Positions 37,701 to 41,344 of a stretch of DNA of 64,000 nt are shown here, in pieces. The notes beneath the pieces are model-generated. The model saw only the letters and a program-made list of their open reading frames with translations. It was not told the origin of the DNA and searched no databases. The position numbers and the translations under genes were made by a program. Position 1 is the first letter of the stretch; each line of letters begins with the position of its first letter. This DNA is from Chrysopilus asiliformis (lineage: Eukaryota; Arthropoda; Insecta; Diptera; Rhagionidae), in assembly GCA_964034945.1 (NCBI GenBank), contig OZ035960.1, positions 83,514,148-83,578,147 on the forward strand, given 5' to 3'.

Positions 37701-40700
37701 AATGTGTATTTTTAGCCGTCACTCGCCCCCCTTGCCCCCTCCAGGGGTCCTCAAACTTTGTATGAAACTTTTTTCTGGGGGGTGGTAGGGGGGTGTGTGG
37801 TACCACAAATGAAAGGTAATGAAGAGTACATTCCAATAATATATAGCATGATGGGATTTCCCCCCTCACCCTTCGATTTATACCCCTTTTATACCCCTTC
37901 GTGGGGTAAATCGAAGGGTGAGGGGGGAAATACCATCATGCTATATATTTTTGGAATGTACTCTTCATTACCTTTCATTTGTGGTACCACATACCCCCCT
38001 ACCACCCCCCAGAAAAAAGTTTCATACAAAGTTTGAGGACCCCTGGAGGGGGCAAGGGGGGCGAGTGACGGCTAAAAATACACATTTTGGATAGGGGATG
38101 CCTCCCTCTATCCCTCCCTATACACCAAAAATCTGTAGCGTCATTGTCGCTAAACTGAACTCTTGCCAAAATACTAAAACGTATGTCATTTATCGCGATC
38201 TGTCACCTATTTAGCACCACCTGACAAGGTCGCCGTAGAACATTTTTTTCTTAGTTGGACCAAGATCTAGAGGCTGCAATAAATTTTGTCCCGTTAACTC
38301 CTCGTTTTTTTTTAACAACGAAACCGCGGTATAAAACGCGATCTGTCACCCATTTAGCACCACCTGACAAGGTCGCCGTAGAACATTTTTTTCTTAGTTG
38401 GACCAAGATCTAGATGCTGCAATAAATTTTGTCCCGTTAACTCCTCGTTTTTTTTAACAACGAAACCGCGGTATAAAACGCGATCTGTCACCCATTTAGC
38501 ACCACCTGACAAGGTTGCTGTAGAAGAATTTTTTCTTAGTTAGATCAAGATCCAGGTATTCAAACATATTTCGTCCCGTCAACTGTTCGTTGTTATTTTT
38601 TGTTCTACGGCTCCCGGGCGGAGAGTACGGGCTTAAAATGTTTTTCAGGCGATAAAAAAATACGTGTCGCTTAGTTTTCGGTTTACTATATATAACATAT
38701 CCAAAAATGAGTAAACTTGGCATGGTCGGGTTCGCGGCCTTTCCTTTTGAGTGAATAAATTTCGAACCACGTACTATGTCTATGATGTCAAACCATCAAC
38801 CAGCCAAAGAAATTTGTATGGTGTAGTTACCACGACAACGGCATTGTCGATACTTATTTCTTTCGAAATGAGGACAGATTTCGCGTAATGGTCAATGGAC
38901 ACTGTTATCGGGCAATGTTCATTGATTTTGTATACATTAACAGACTGACAGACAGAAGCATATTTTTGTAGAACGACTCCAATTGATCATGAAAAATGTT
39001 TTTTAGACAAAAGAGGTTGACACTAATACAATATTTTCTATATACTACGTATCTAGTATGAGAAAGTAAAATACGTAAATGTAAATACCTGATATATTTA
39101 GAACATCAGAGATATCTTCCCAGTGTTTTACAGCATGAACAACTAGCGAACGACCGTCGTACAGAGCGGGTATTTTTTTAACTTCCACTATTAAAAAGTT
39201 TTCCTGTAAAATTATTGTAGTTAGTAAAAAATGTAAAAAATATAATTTAACAGTTTTACATCCTTCTCGGTGAATTCATTGCATGATGTTTGCACAGTAG
39301 AACAATCAGCTGCAAACCTGAAAAAAAAATTTTTTTTTTTTAAATATATTCGATAACATTTTTTGGTAAAATTTTACTTTACAGCCGCGGTTCGCTAGGA
39401 CCTTCATATTTGTTCCTAGTTTTTGGAGTCAAATATGTAGGTTCAAAAACCAAAAAAAAAAATTTAGACGCTCAAACATAGGGGAGAGCCGGAAGCCCCC
39501 CAAATTGTTTTCGCGAAAACTAGAAATAGCTATAAATTTTTTAAAAAGTGCGTTAGGTGCTGATGTTTACTTCTGATATTCCCTATAAGTTACATGAATT
39601 ATTACTGTCAATATCGTTATTATTAAAAAAATGTTGTTAGATATATGCCCCTGTGTCGATTAGGAATATTAGATTTTACCTTCATATTTTAATTTTCTCT
39701 TGGAATCTTGGGGTCTTCCGAGATTCCCTGATATTGAGCTGTATAGAATCTTGCGTTTTTACTTCTACTTGTATTATCATATTTATTATTCCTATAGTTA
39801 TTATTGTGTCTTTTACTATTATTGTTGTTATAATCATTGTTATTAGAATTATTATTTCTATTGTTATTGTTAAAATTGTTATTATAATTAAGATTACTGT
39901 TGTTATAGTTATTATTTCGTATATAATTATTAACATTATTTCTGTGTTATTATAATTATATTGCCTTGTGGTCTATTATTTTGGTAACGTTTTTGTTTAT
40001 TTTTGCTTTGGTAAATTTTTTTCTCGCCTAAAGTTTTTTCTACTTCGGTTAAAGAGACTGTAATCGCAATCGTTATTCTGAAGTGGGCTTTAGTGGCCGT
40101 GTTGGATATCGTAATTGCAATCGTTAGTCTGAATTGGGCTTTACTGGTGGTATTGGAGATTTATTTATTTATTAAGATGACCACACAGAGTAAATTTGAT
40201 GTGTAACATTTTTAATAAAATGTTTAATATGTCAAAATAAAATTGAGATTAAAGTGAATGTCGCACATAAATGCGAAACCTATTTCAGACCTAATTGGTA
40301 CTTTAGAACAAAACAGTTCGCGCAAAAACGCGACCTATGCTCAAGGTAATTCGCAAGGCCGCGGTATTTTTAAGGCAACACAAAATTTTTGTCTAAATGG
40401 GTACTGGGCCGATTGTGTCAGAACATTTCGTTCAAAAAAGAGTTTTCACTGGAATATGACAAATTATTTTGAATATTGAGTCAACTTATAGCTCTCAGCA
40501 AGTATAATACTAATATATCGAAAAAGTCCAGCAGGTTCCGTTAAAAATGGAATTTTTGTATTTCTTGTAAATGTTATAAAAAGAAAAGTTAAAAAAAACA
40601 CAAAAACTTGTAATGGAGTTTATTTATATTAAACTCATTTTATACAGCAAGTTGAGTCGACTTGAATGGCAGTCTGCGTATCGCAGGCGAGATTCGAACC

Positions 40701-41266
40701 ACCGATCCCCGGATTAGAGGGTAAGTGCTTTATTATTTGAGCCACACTGGTACGGCAATACCCTTATAAATACAAATCTAGTAAAGTTCAGTAAATTTTT
40801 TTTAAAGCAACATTTTATTTATTTTTTGATATTTTATATAGTCGTCAAATACTCACAATTTTTGGTAGAATGGCCAAAGAAAACTCATATCCTGTGAATA
40901 AGGAAATGCACGACAAATGGGTAGTTTTCTTGTCAAATGCTTCGTATATTCTTGTCTTAACCCTGTCCATTTTACCATACAATATGTAACTGAAAAAATG
41001 TTTTTTAAATATTTGCATTTAATATGATATTGTATTTTCATACCTGATAATTTGGTAATGGTTGCGATTTTGTCCCATATGGCCCTAATATGGCTGATTT
41101 TACCATAATTTTCACATTTTGGGTCATAAATAATTGGATGCAGTCGCACGAGCCCTATCAGTGCAGCATTTTGTGATTTCTACATTAATTTTCCATTTCA
41201 GAGATAGGTCACTATAAAAATTATGAAAATTACCTTTTTTCGGGGATTTGATGTTGAAGCTTCCAT
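3614..41266 (-). CDS. Multi-MADF-domain protein, 20-exon gene (span of coding sequence)
   Basis: Seen: 20 exons joined at readable GT-AG sites give an open frame of 3786 nt (1261 residues plus stop; 1161 without the duplicated exon). Nine MADF domains, or ten with the duplicate, lie in tandem. First-half Trp motifs in order are IWDKI, HWEDI, TWTRI, EWSNI, TWNII, IWSFI, LWQKV, AWINV, TWIKI. Second-half motifs are KWTGLRQEY, KWLYLRNQY, MWNLLKRLY, LWKYLKDQH, FWKQIRFKY, LWFKLSKSY, QWKLLKQIY, LWELLKKSY, LWESLKDEY. Distal motifs include MSFLWPF, LHFLWPH, MAFLYPV, MEFLKPY. Known: MADF is the Myb/SANT-like DNA- or chromatin-binding domain of Adf-1, usually one per protein and often paired with a BESS motif. 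I see no BESS here. Inferred: a nuclear DNA- or chromatin-binding scaffold; the target is unknown. Exon entries below give each part. Confidence 0.88.
4078..4326 (-). CDS. MADF gene exon 18: second half of MADF 9
   Basis: Residues 1044-1126 plus one base. Contains QLWESLKDEYIKF and DMEFLKPYI, then a linker with basic HTNSKRSKG. It lies 5419 bp from exon 17; the donor is AAAG|GTAACT, then a 57-bp intron. Confidence 0.9.
4370..4900. repeat. Family B repeat, diverged copy (hairpin plus 122-bp-type units)
   Basis: 4385-4500 is a diverged inverted-repeat head (TTTTATCTCGCTTTTAT and TCTGATACACAGAG phrases). It is followed by about two units with the family signature (CCTTACAGG, gcgacc...aaaaacccccag). 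Compare 30755-31740. Lies in the intron between exons 17 and 18. Confidence 0.65.
4900..6600. other. Intronic AT-rich sequence
   Basis: Part of the 5.4-kb intron between exons 18 and 17. I see no domain-bearing open frame; the 76-residue frame at 6002 has no visible homology. It holds A-rich stretches and short repeats only. Confidence 0.4.
6610..8622 (+). other. Possible small nested gene, opposite strand to the MADF gene
   Basis: Several splice-like structures line up on the plus strand: ATGGCGAAGTTG... ending AAA|GTAAGT near 6637; an acceptor TTTCATAG near 6702 with donor CAAAG|GTAAGA near 6801; an acceptor TTTCATTTCAG near 6867 with donor ACA|GTAAGT near 6959; and acceptors near 7929 and 8090. 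The first two exons give only 39 codons before a stop, so coding is unproven. It could be a noncoding or decayed gene. Confidence 0.25.
8119..8622 (+). CDS. Unrecognised 167-residue open frame
   Basis: Starts at ATG 8119, just after a good acceptor (TTCTTTTCAG near 8090). The product is Lys/Glu-rich with Cys scattered in the middle. I recognise no domain. A GTGTTAAGT...TTTCAG pair at about 8260-8319 could be a small intron inside it. It may be the last exon of the nested transcript, or chance. Confidence 0.25.
   Translation: MKLHPKGLICSTEGHPEFSELLKERIQSALKFFPTDRLRNGLASIGDVLSIRLHFQGKFLMILSIVSGNCNKPLSEACTFRIIVGINAKQKHETSYNSSAENLNHCMKYFYCKTKICHNLVKERIKEKALELEKTSEFTNTPIVALRKGNRKIINIVAIIFSSRIEK
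8930..9720. repeat. Unclassified interspersed repeat with internal duplication
   Basis: A phrase including TTTTCACGCGAAAGAGTAAC occurs twice (about 9370 and 9525) within duplicated blocks of roughly 170 bp, alongside ACTCACTCACTCATTCATTC. The region ends near TTTTTATATATTAATA. The layout suggests a non-autonomous element with tandem internal units; class not determined. Confidence 0.5.
9746..10084 (-). CDS. MADF gene exon 17: second half of MADF 8 plus first half of MADF 9
   Basis: Residues 931-1043 plus one base (numbering with both exon 16 copies). Contains SLWELLKKSY and DMEFLQQH, a polar linker, then VIDAVKENPILYD and TWIKIAQNL. Ends in phase 1 (GGT G|GTGAGT). Confidence 0.9.
10240..13633 (+). 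mobile_element. LINE A, apparently full-length retrotransposon copy
   Basis: A 5' untranslated region of about 400 bp, one long EN-RT open frame and a poly(A) tail at about 13606-13632. It lies in the intron between exons 16' and 17, antisense to the MADF gene. I see no separate ORF1 upstream, so the 5' end may be incomplete. The 5' boundary is approximate. Confidence 0.75.
10660..13575 (+). CDS. LINE A endonuclease-reverse transcriptase
   Basis: An intact frame of 971 residues from ATG 10660; the frame is open upstream to 10621 but without an ATG. Order: APE-type endonuclease (VRGIREN at the start, LALGETKV, VAGDFNVHNDKW, GGSDH at about 222-226), then reverse transcriptase with NYRPITLTSVLAKVMETLI, ALDISKAFDRVWHKAL, GVPQGSLLAPTLFLIFINDL and the catalytic box CFADDSSL (FADD at about 680-683, a common variant of YADD). 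The C terminus has LWNNLPSDVF. Known: such proteins nick target DNA and copy their own RNA by target-primed reverse transcription. No stops or frameshifts, so it may be active. Clade (Jockey/CR1 group) is a guess. Confidence 0.9.
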   Translation: MRVSRNSKFNFCNVRGIRENHLSVYIHLSQNKPEVLALGETKVDRDCDPGQFQVNGYHLEPVFFRQRGIAIYIRNDVPYSLLPNLGKCANPEFNFIWLKLHMRKHIYLCFIYRSPNCSTENTLVELDKLSVSIDAITATNPDAEIVVAGDFNVHNDKWLPFSCHPDPVGLHTELFAESNLLTQIVDKPTRIPDIAGHTPYLLDLFLTTNPSKYSVSVLPPLGGSDHCLVSCSFSTERPPKNTIKAPRRTVWHFKKANWESLNQYFAAYKWSDCFREGDVDVATAKVTNVITLGMKSYIPCSSIVARCDSNTWFTKACRDAIKTKKTAFSEFRGNPNEETRLSFINARNTSKSVLRRAKHDFDQKMKRKILTCPKGQKSFWSMVKAVKNNFTKSSTPPLICDNEVVVDPVGKANVLAAKFAANSSLPESNQVPPQPTISEIVSPKLSIRKRQIVRILQEIDVNKSTGPDGIPPHVLKKCAVTLAGPLRSLFYLSFSKGIYPSSWKAANVQPIPKKGDKCDPSNYRPITLTSVLAKVMETLINTKITNFLERNNIINDRQYGFRARRSTGDLLVCLTERWSKSLHNFGESKTIALDISKAFDRVWHKALMAKIRAIGLNPAISKWIESYLSDRSIQVVLDGYKSDLFKINSGVPQGSLLAPTLFLIFINDLLSLTLNPLYCFADDSSLDASYHFSSPAESNAIAVRSKRSEQIRSLNSDLNTILAWGRINRVEFNASKTQSMLLSMKCEKSPETVEFMSESISDSKNIRMLGIEINEKLQWSDHIFKIAKEASQCLGFLGRCKKYFAPVDVLNIYKSYIRPRLEYNSHIWAGAPKTVLQLLDRIQKRAIRLIGDKSLTDSLPSLEHRRSVGVLSIFYKYFNGKCSTEISQLIPPRYIFPRPSRAAARAHDFFLEPPRFRTVKFRGSFIPRTTRLWNNLPSDVFPPDYNPQKFKENINRHLLLSFQPSRAVLRH
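13634..13906 (+). repeat. Family A repeat, single arm (unit 1)
   Basis: Starts at GGGGTACCCTCCC right after the LINE A poly(A) and runs through CCATTAACGAACTTAGCC, a CAGACGGACAGACAGACGGA microsatellite, and CGTTTGTAACGCC-type sequence (as GGCGTTACAAACGG), to CCATACGGGTATAAAAA. It matches the right arm of the foldback at 26487-27489. Confidence 0.8.
13920..14460. repeat. Unclassified repeat with CTGAACTTACACC phrases (duplicated at 17968-18508)
   Basis: The motif CTGAACTTACACC or close variants recurs several times in direct and inverted form between the family A arm and exon 16'. Probably a decayed non-autonomous DNA element. No coding potential. Confidence 0.4.
14836..15135 (-). CDS. MADF gene exon 16', duplicate of exon 16
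   Basis: Same sequence as 18884-19183, shifted by 4048 bp, with the same splice sites. Because the exon is 300 nt and symmetrical (1-1), splicing both copies adds 100 residues without changing frame. The join of exon 16 to 16' builds a complete extra MADF (first half of MADF 8 plus second half of MADF 7). Whether both exons are used, or whether the duplication is real, cannot be told from sequence alone. Confidence 0.75.
15333..17681 (+). pseudogene. LINE A, second copy truncated by the duplication breakpoint
   Basis: Identical in translation to the LINE A protein from the residues just before GGSDH onward (open frame to 17623), with the poly(A) run at about 17654-17680. The endonuclease N terminus is absent, so it is not autonomous. 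The truncation comes from the tandem duplication, not from 5'-truncated retrotransposition. Confidence 0.88.
17682..17954 (+). repeat. Family A repeat, single arm (unit 2 duplicate)
   Basis: Same as 13634-13906, carried along by the 4048-bp duplication. Confidence 0.8.
18884..19183 (-). CDS. MADF gene exon 16: second half of MADF 7 plus first half of MADF 8
   Basis: A 300-nt exon, phase 1 at both ends. Contains CEKQWKLLKQIYDIR and KINFLREI, then LVDTIKKYPVLYD and ETAWINV. It lies in unit 2 of the 4048-bp tandem duplication and has a twin at 14836-15135. The acceptor is TATTTTCAG; the donor is AATG|GTAAGT. Confidence 0.9.
19381..20093. other. Intronic sequence between exons 16 and 15
   Basis: A short duplication (TTACCTTTACACCCG, about 19430-19455) and otherwise plain AT-rich intron. 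The open frames here have no visible homology. Confidence 0.4.
20094..20363 (-). CDS. MADF gene exon 15: second half of MADF 6 plus first half of MADF 7
   Basis: Residues 641-730 plus one base. Contains CIVLWFKLSKSY and MTFMQSC, then TLIRNVKLYPDLTY and LWQKVAASV. Here the inter-domain intron seen earlier in the gene is absent, giving a 270-nt exon with phase 1 at both ends. The acceptor CTCAAAG has a weak pyrimidine tract. Confidence 0.88.
20432..20679 (-). CDS. MADF gene exon 14: linker and first half of MADF 6
   Basis: Residues 558-640 plus one base. A linker of about 35 residues precedes LLEEIKHYPILYD and SIWSFIAERI. Ends in phase 1 (CCA G|GTATTT); the next intron is 68 bp. Confidence 0.9.
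20732..20882 (-). CDS. MADF gene exon 13: second half of MADF 5
   Basis: Residues 508-557 plus two bases. Contains CAEFWKQIRFKYIE and EMAFLYPVV. A 52-bp intron separates it from exon 14. Confidence 0.9.
21505..22277. mobile_element. Possible MITE with CAATAGTTGCGTT ends
   Basis: Near 21505 the plus strand reads CAATAGTTGCGTTTTTTAAT, and near 22240-22277 the reverse complement phrases ATTAAAAAAGCG and AACGCAACTATTG appear. No clear target duplication, so boundaries and class are uncertain. Confidence 0.4.
23600..23876. mobile_element. piggyBac-like terminal remnant
   Basis: The right end, read on the minus strand, is TTAACCCTCCGTCTACCATT followed by GGGGTCAATTTGACCCC. TTAA plus CCC and a nearby inverted repeat is the usual piggyBac terminus. 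A partial partner, CTACCGTTGGGGTCAATT, is near 23617. The left TTAA end is not intact. Confidence 0.45.
23873..23964. mobile_element. 84-bp hairpin MITE flanked by TTAA
   Basis: GCGGCGACTTTTC... at 23877 pairs with ...GAAAAGTCGCCGC ending at 23960, with arms of about 36 bases. TTAA occurs on both sides (23873-23876 and 23961-23964), which fits piggyBac-type insertion. The left TTAA is shared with the neighbouring piggyBac-like end. Confidence 0.6.
24235..24401 (-). CDS. MADF gene exon 12: first half of MADF 5
   Basis: Residues 452-507 plus one base. Contains FVRAVQEYPIIYE and CSETWNIIG. The acceptor is CATTTTAG and the exon ends in phase 1 (AAA G|GTAATT). Confidence 0.9.
24572..24618. repeat. 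Short hairpin
   Basis: ATAACAGCCAATT... and ...AATTGGCTGTTAT form an inverted repeat around an A-rich loop. No target duplication noted. Confidence 0.5.
25140..25430. repeat. Family B repeat fragment
   Basis: Starts AAAGCTTTTATTTAGCTTGC, followed by a GTCTGTCTGTTTGTC run and a GATTGACTTGAAACTTT palindrome, and ends in the GTCCTTGTAAGGATAACGG signature. It mirrors the right end of 30755-31740 in the opposite direction. Confidence 0.65.
25639..25810 (-). CDS. MADF gene exon 11: second half of MADF 4
   Basis: Residues 395-451 plus two bases. Contains LLWKYLKDQH. The distal end reads MALVL instead of MxFL, so it is diverged. The acceptor is TTTTTTCAG; the donor is GA|GTAAGT in phase 2. Confidence 0.85.
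26163..26310. mobile_element. Small inverted-repeat element, copy 1
   Basis: CCTCTATTCTTGAATGCGGC at 26163 and ATTCTGGAATACGCCGG near 26299 are mutually related ends. A partner in the opposite orientation lies at about 28783-28875. Possibly two MITE copies, or two ends of one larger element spanning 26163-28875. Confidence 0.45.
26487..27489. mobile_element. Family A foldback, DINE-1-like
   Basis: A 1-kb near-perfect inverted repeat. It starts TTTTTATACCCGTATGGTG and ends in its complement CACCATACGGGTATAAAAA. Each arm carries CGTTTGTAACGCC or its complement, a CCGTCTGTCTGT tetranucleotide-type run, and AACGAACTTAGCC. The axis is near 27030. Inference: the TATACCC...GGGTATA start and the CGTTTGTAAC core recall Drosophila DINE-1/INE-1 (Helitron-related) sequences. 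No gene inside. Confidence 0.8.
27644..28564. mobile_element. 921-bp MITE with 27-bp terminal inverted repeats
   Basis: Ends are TTAGGGGAAAGTGGTCACC plus TTCGTAC, and their complement at 28538-28564. Inside, GGGGCACATTCGTAC occurs several times near both ends, in direct and inverted form. The flanks allow a TA duplication inside TTA/TAA, which would fit a Tc1/pogo-type element (inference). Confidence 0.7.
28783..28875. mobile_element. Small inverted-repeat element, copy 2 (opposite orientation)
   Basis: Reads CCGGCGTATTCCAGAATACC at the start and GCCGTATTCAAGAATAGAGG at the end, the mirror of 26163-26310 with a shorter middle. Confidence 0.45.
28876..29222. other. Intronic sequence before exon 10
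   Basis: AT-rich, with no supported feature between the small inverted-repeat element and the exon 10 donor. Confidence 0.4.
29223..29322 (-). CDS. MADF gene exon 10: first half of MADF 4 (degenerate)
   Basis: Residues 362-394 plus one base. It keeps helix 1 and EWSNISKRLGI but lacks the P-x-L-Y-D motif, reading EEPSSFLKN instead. This is the most shortened first half in the array. It ends in phase 1 like the others. Confidence 0.82.
29865..29900 (+). other. Hammerhead-ribozyme-like motif, probably from a Penelope-like element
   Basis: CTGAAGA is followed by a perfect 7-bp stem (CGACCGA...TCGGTCG) around a six-base loop, then AAACGTC. This has the layout of a hammerhead core (CUGANGA, stem II, GAAA), but with A where U is normal, so activity is doubtful. 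Such motifs sit in the terminal repeats of Penelope-like elements. The surrounding element (about 29700-30060) has no open frame. Confidence 0.45.
30345..30655 (-). repeat. R600 repeat, diverged inverted copy
   Basis: Minus-strand phrases such as TCTCGATAACGG, AAAAACCCGTCATTTTTTGAG and GGTGTATCTCG correspond to those at 100-330 and 36480-36650. Clear but imperfect similarity. Confidence 0.6.
30755..31740. repeat. Family B repeat, most complete intronic copy
   Basis: 30755-31003 is an inverted repeat with arms of about 110 bp (AAGCTTTTA..., TGTATCACAAATATAAAAGC, GGACGCTG) around a short loop. Then about four units of 122 bp each carry ATCACGTTATCCTTACAGG and GATTCGGATT. It ends in (CAGACAGA)n and CGAAGGCAAGCTAAATAAAAG. 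The order hairpin, tandem units, microsatellite, end is shared with other copies. It ends right at the donor of exon 9. Confidence 0.75.
31750..31846 (-). CDS. MADF gene exon 9: acidic linker
   Basis: Residues 329-361, an acidic linker (DDIVLNIADDGESDEVILV) between MADF 3 and 4. Enters in phase 2 and ends in phase 0 (CTG|GTATGT). The intron begins next to a family B repeat boundary. Confidence 0.83.
31903..32041 (-). CDS. MADF gene exon 8: second half of MADF 3
   Basis: Residues 283-328 plus two bases. Contains CFVMWNLLKRLY and LSFLLAGQ, a somewhat divergent end to the domain. The donor is AC|GTAAAT in phase 2, and a 56-bp intron follows. Confidence 0.85.
32042..33094. other. Intron between exons 8 and 7
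   Basis: Contains a tandem pair of about 28 bp (AGCCTTGCATTTTAGAATAG, 32590-32640) after a short GC-rich stretch (32480-32530). No open frame with homology. Confidence 0.45.
33095..33372 (-). pseudogene. LINE A fragment, 3' end only
   Basis: Minus-strand sequence matches 13320-13610 of LINE A, including the GTTCCAAAGTCTTGTTGTTC region and the end of the open frame, with a poly(A) seen as T on the plus strand near 33090. Scattered differences and lost frame. A 5'-truncated older copy. Confidence 0.8.
33688..33911 (-). CDS. MADF gene exon 7: linker and first half of MADF 3
   Basis: Residues 208-282 plus one base. About 30 residues of linker come first, then LIKCVQNSPFLYN and TWTRI. The usual LYD is LYN here. 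It is separated from exon 6 by a 58-bp intron and ends in phase 1. Confidence 0.88.
33970..34117 (-). CDS. MADF gene exon 6: second half of MADF 2
   Basis: Residues 159-207 plus two bases. Contains CFQKWLYLRNQYVEAL and RLHFLWPHIK. The acceptor is CTGACAG; the donor is TT|GTAAGT in phase 2. Confidence 0.9.
34828..34954. repeat. 127-bp near-perfect hairpin
   Basis: Arms of about 58 bases (GGGTGATGTGAATAAAAAGA... and its complement ...CACATCACCC) around ATTGCATACAGA. It lies in the intron between exons 6 and 5. Could be a MITE or, when transcribed, a small-RNA hairpin precursor (inference). No target duplication seen. Confidence 0.7.
35340..35560. repeat. Family C repeat, diverged fragment
   Basis: GAGTGGATTCCAAAAATATA and CAGCATAATGGG correspond to GAGTACATTCCAATAATATA and AGCATGATGGG in the foldback at 37457-38615, with clear divergence. 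Confidence 0.5.
35877..36232. repeat. (CAGTCTGT)n microsatellite, about 44 copies
   Basis: An 8-bp unit repeated over about 356 bp with few changes (TATCAGTC at 35919-35930, one GGCAGTC). It makes long meaningless open frames because no frame has a stop. It sits at the edge of an R600 repeat copy. Confidence 0.95.
36233..36957 (+). repeat. R600 repeat, copy 2 with microsatellite head
   Basis: From the end of the (CAGTCTGT)n array through GCGCCACGAAATTTTATAGG to sequence that matches 1-588. A short inverted pair (GTTGACCACAACTGATATTTTT at 36940 with its complement near 37100) suggests a foldback terminus. Confidence 0.75.
37457..38615. mobile_element. Family C foldback element, 1.16 kb
   Basis: The left arm starts GGGAGCCGTAGAACAAAAAA; the right arm ends in its complement. 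The axis is near 37892, inside CCCTTTTATACCCCTTCG. The arms are GC-rich compared with surroundings (runs of G/C at 37720-37800). The right arm is longer because a block of about 142 bp starting CGATCTGTCACC is repeated (38196, 38339, 38481). No transposase frame and no clear target duplication. Confidence 0.8.
38196..38530. repeat. 142-bp tandem repeat inside the foldback right arm
   Basis: Two full units and a partial one, each with CCACCTGACAAGGT and TTTTTTCTTAGTT. The left arm has only one copy, so expansion followed the fold formation. Confidence 0.75.
39089..39203 (-). CDS. MADF gene exon 5: first half of MADF 2
   Basis: Residues 121-158 plus one base. Contains VEVKKIPALYD and HWEDI. 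Ends in phase 1 (TCA G|GTATTT). The following 4971-bp intron holds the foldback, the (CAGTCTGT)n array and a hairpin. Confidence 0.9.
39260..39317 (-). CDS. MADF gene exon 4: linker between MADF 1 and 2
   Basis: A 58-nt exon encoding a short polar linker (FAADCSTVQTSCNEFTEKD). It enters in phase 2 and leaves in phase 0. Reading continues in frame from exon 3 and into exon 5 across a 56-bp intron. Confidence 0.82.
39740..39960. repeat. Low-complexity ATT-rich tract
   Basis: Degenerate (ATT/GTT)n with no clear unit. It produces Ile/Val-rich false open frames on both strands. Confidence 0.8.
40060..40155. repeat. Short tandem duplication of about 67 bp
   Basis: GTAATCGCAATCGTTATTCTG... is repeated as GTAATTGCAATCGTTAGTCTG... 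with TGGGCTTTA following in both. Confidence 0.6.
40600..40758 (-). mobile_element. tRNA-derived SINE-like sequence
   Basis: The minus strand reads CGTACCAGTGTGGCTCAAAT (A-box-like) and GGTGGTTCGAATCTCGCC (B-box GGTTCGAATC) about 45 nt apart, then an unrelated tail with CAAGTCGACTCAACTTGC. It has tRNA spacing, but the acceptor stem does not fold convincingly, so a SINE is likelier than a tRNA gene. Confidence 0.55.
40857..40989 (-). CDS. MADF gene exon 3: second half of MADF 1
   Basis: Residues 57-100 plus two bases. Contains KWTGLRQEY and the distal motif DMSFLWPFYQK. The acceptor is TTTTTTCAG; the donor is TT|GTGAGT in phase 2. Confidence 0.9.
41044..41179 (-). CDS. MADF gene exon 2: first half of MADF 1
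   Basis: Residues 12-56 plus one base. Contains LVRLHPIIYD and IWDKI, the conserved helix 1 and Trp motifs of MADF. It ends in phase 1 (TCA G|GTATGA) and is separated by only 54 bp from the second half of the domain. Confidence 0.9.
41234..41266 (-). CDS. MADF gene exon 1 (start codon)
   Basis: Eleven codons, MEASTSNPRKK, ending in phase 0 at an AAG|GTAATT donor. The ATG has A at -3. The 54-bp intron that follows ends at ...TGTAG before exon 2. This ATG is preferred because the upstream minus-strand sequence is a pyrimidine tract or TATA-like stretch and not coding sequence. A farther 5' untranslated exon is possible, since TTTTTTTTCAG lies 15 nt upstream. Confidence 0.75.
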
Positions 41267-41276
41267 TATTGCAAAA

Positions 41277-41310
41277 TTTCTGAAAAAAAAACCACAAAAT
41301 TTTTTTTATA
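41277..41310 (-). promoter_or_regulatory. Possible TATA box and initiator of the MADF gene
   Basis: On the minus strand TATAAAAA (41310-41303) lies about 29 nt upstream of TCAG (41283-41280), the usual TATA-to-initiator spacing, and the ATG is 15 nt further on. The same TTTTTTTTCAG could instead be a splice acceptor for an upstream untranslated exon. Sequence alone does not decide. Confidence 0.35.
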
Positions 41311-41344
41311 CTCGTTTGGGCACAATAATTTAACAGCAATGATT

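Noticed and set aside
37758..38036. A 92-codon frame spanning the foldback axis
   Set aside because: Its two halves are reverse complements of each other; it is a by-product of the palindrome.
39653..39955. Ile/Val-rich open frames on both strands, resembling membrane proteins
   Set aside because: Low-complexity ATT-rich DNA; both strands are open for the same reason.
40680..40758. Functional tRNA gene on the minus strand
   Set aside because: A- and B-box spacing fits, but the acceptor stem does not pair convincingly and a SINE-like tail follows.
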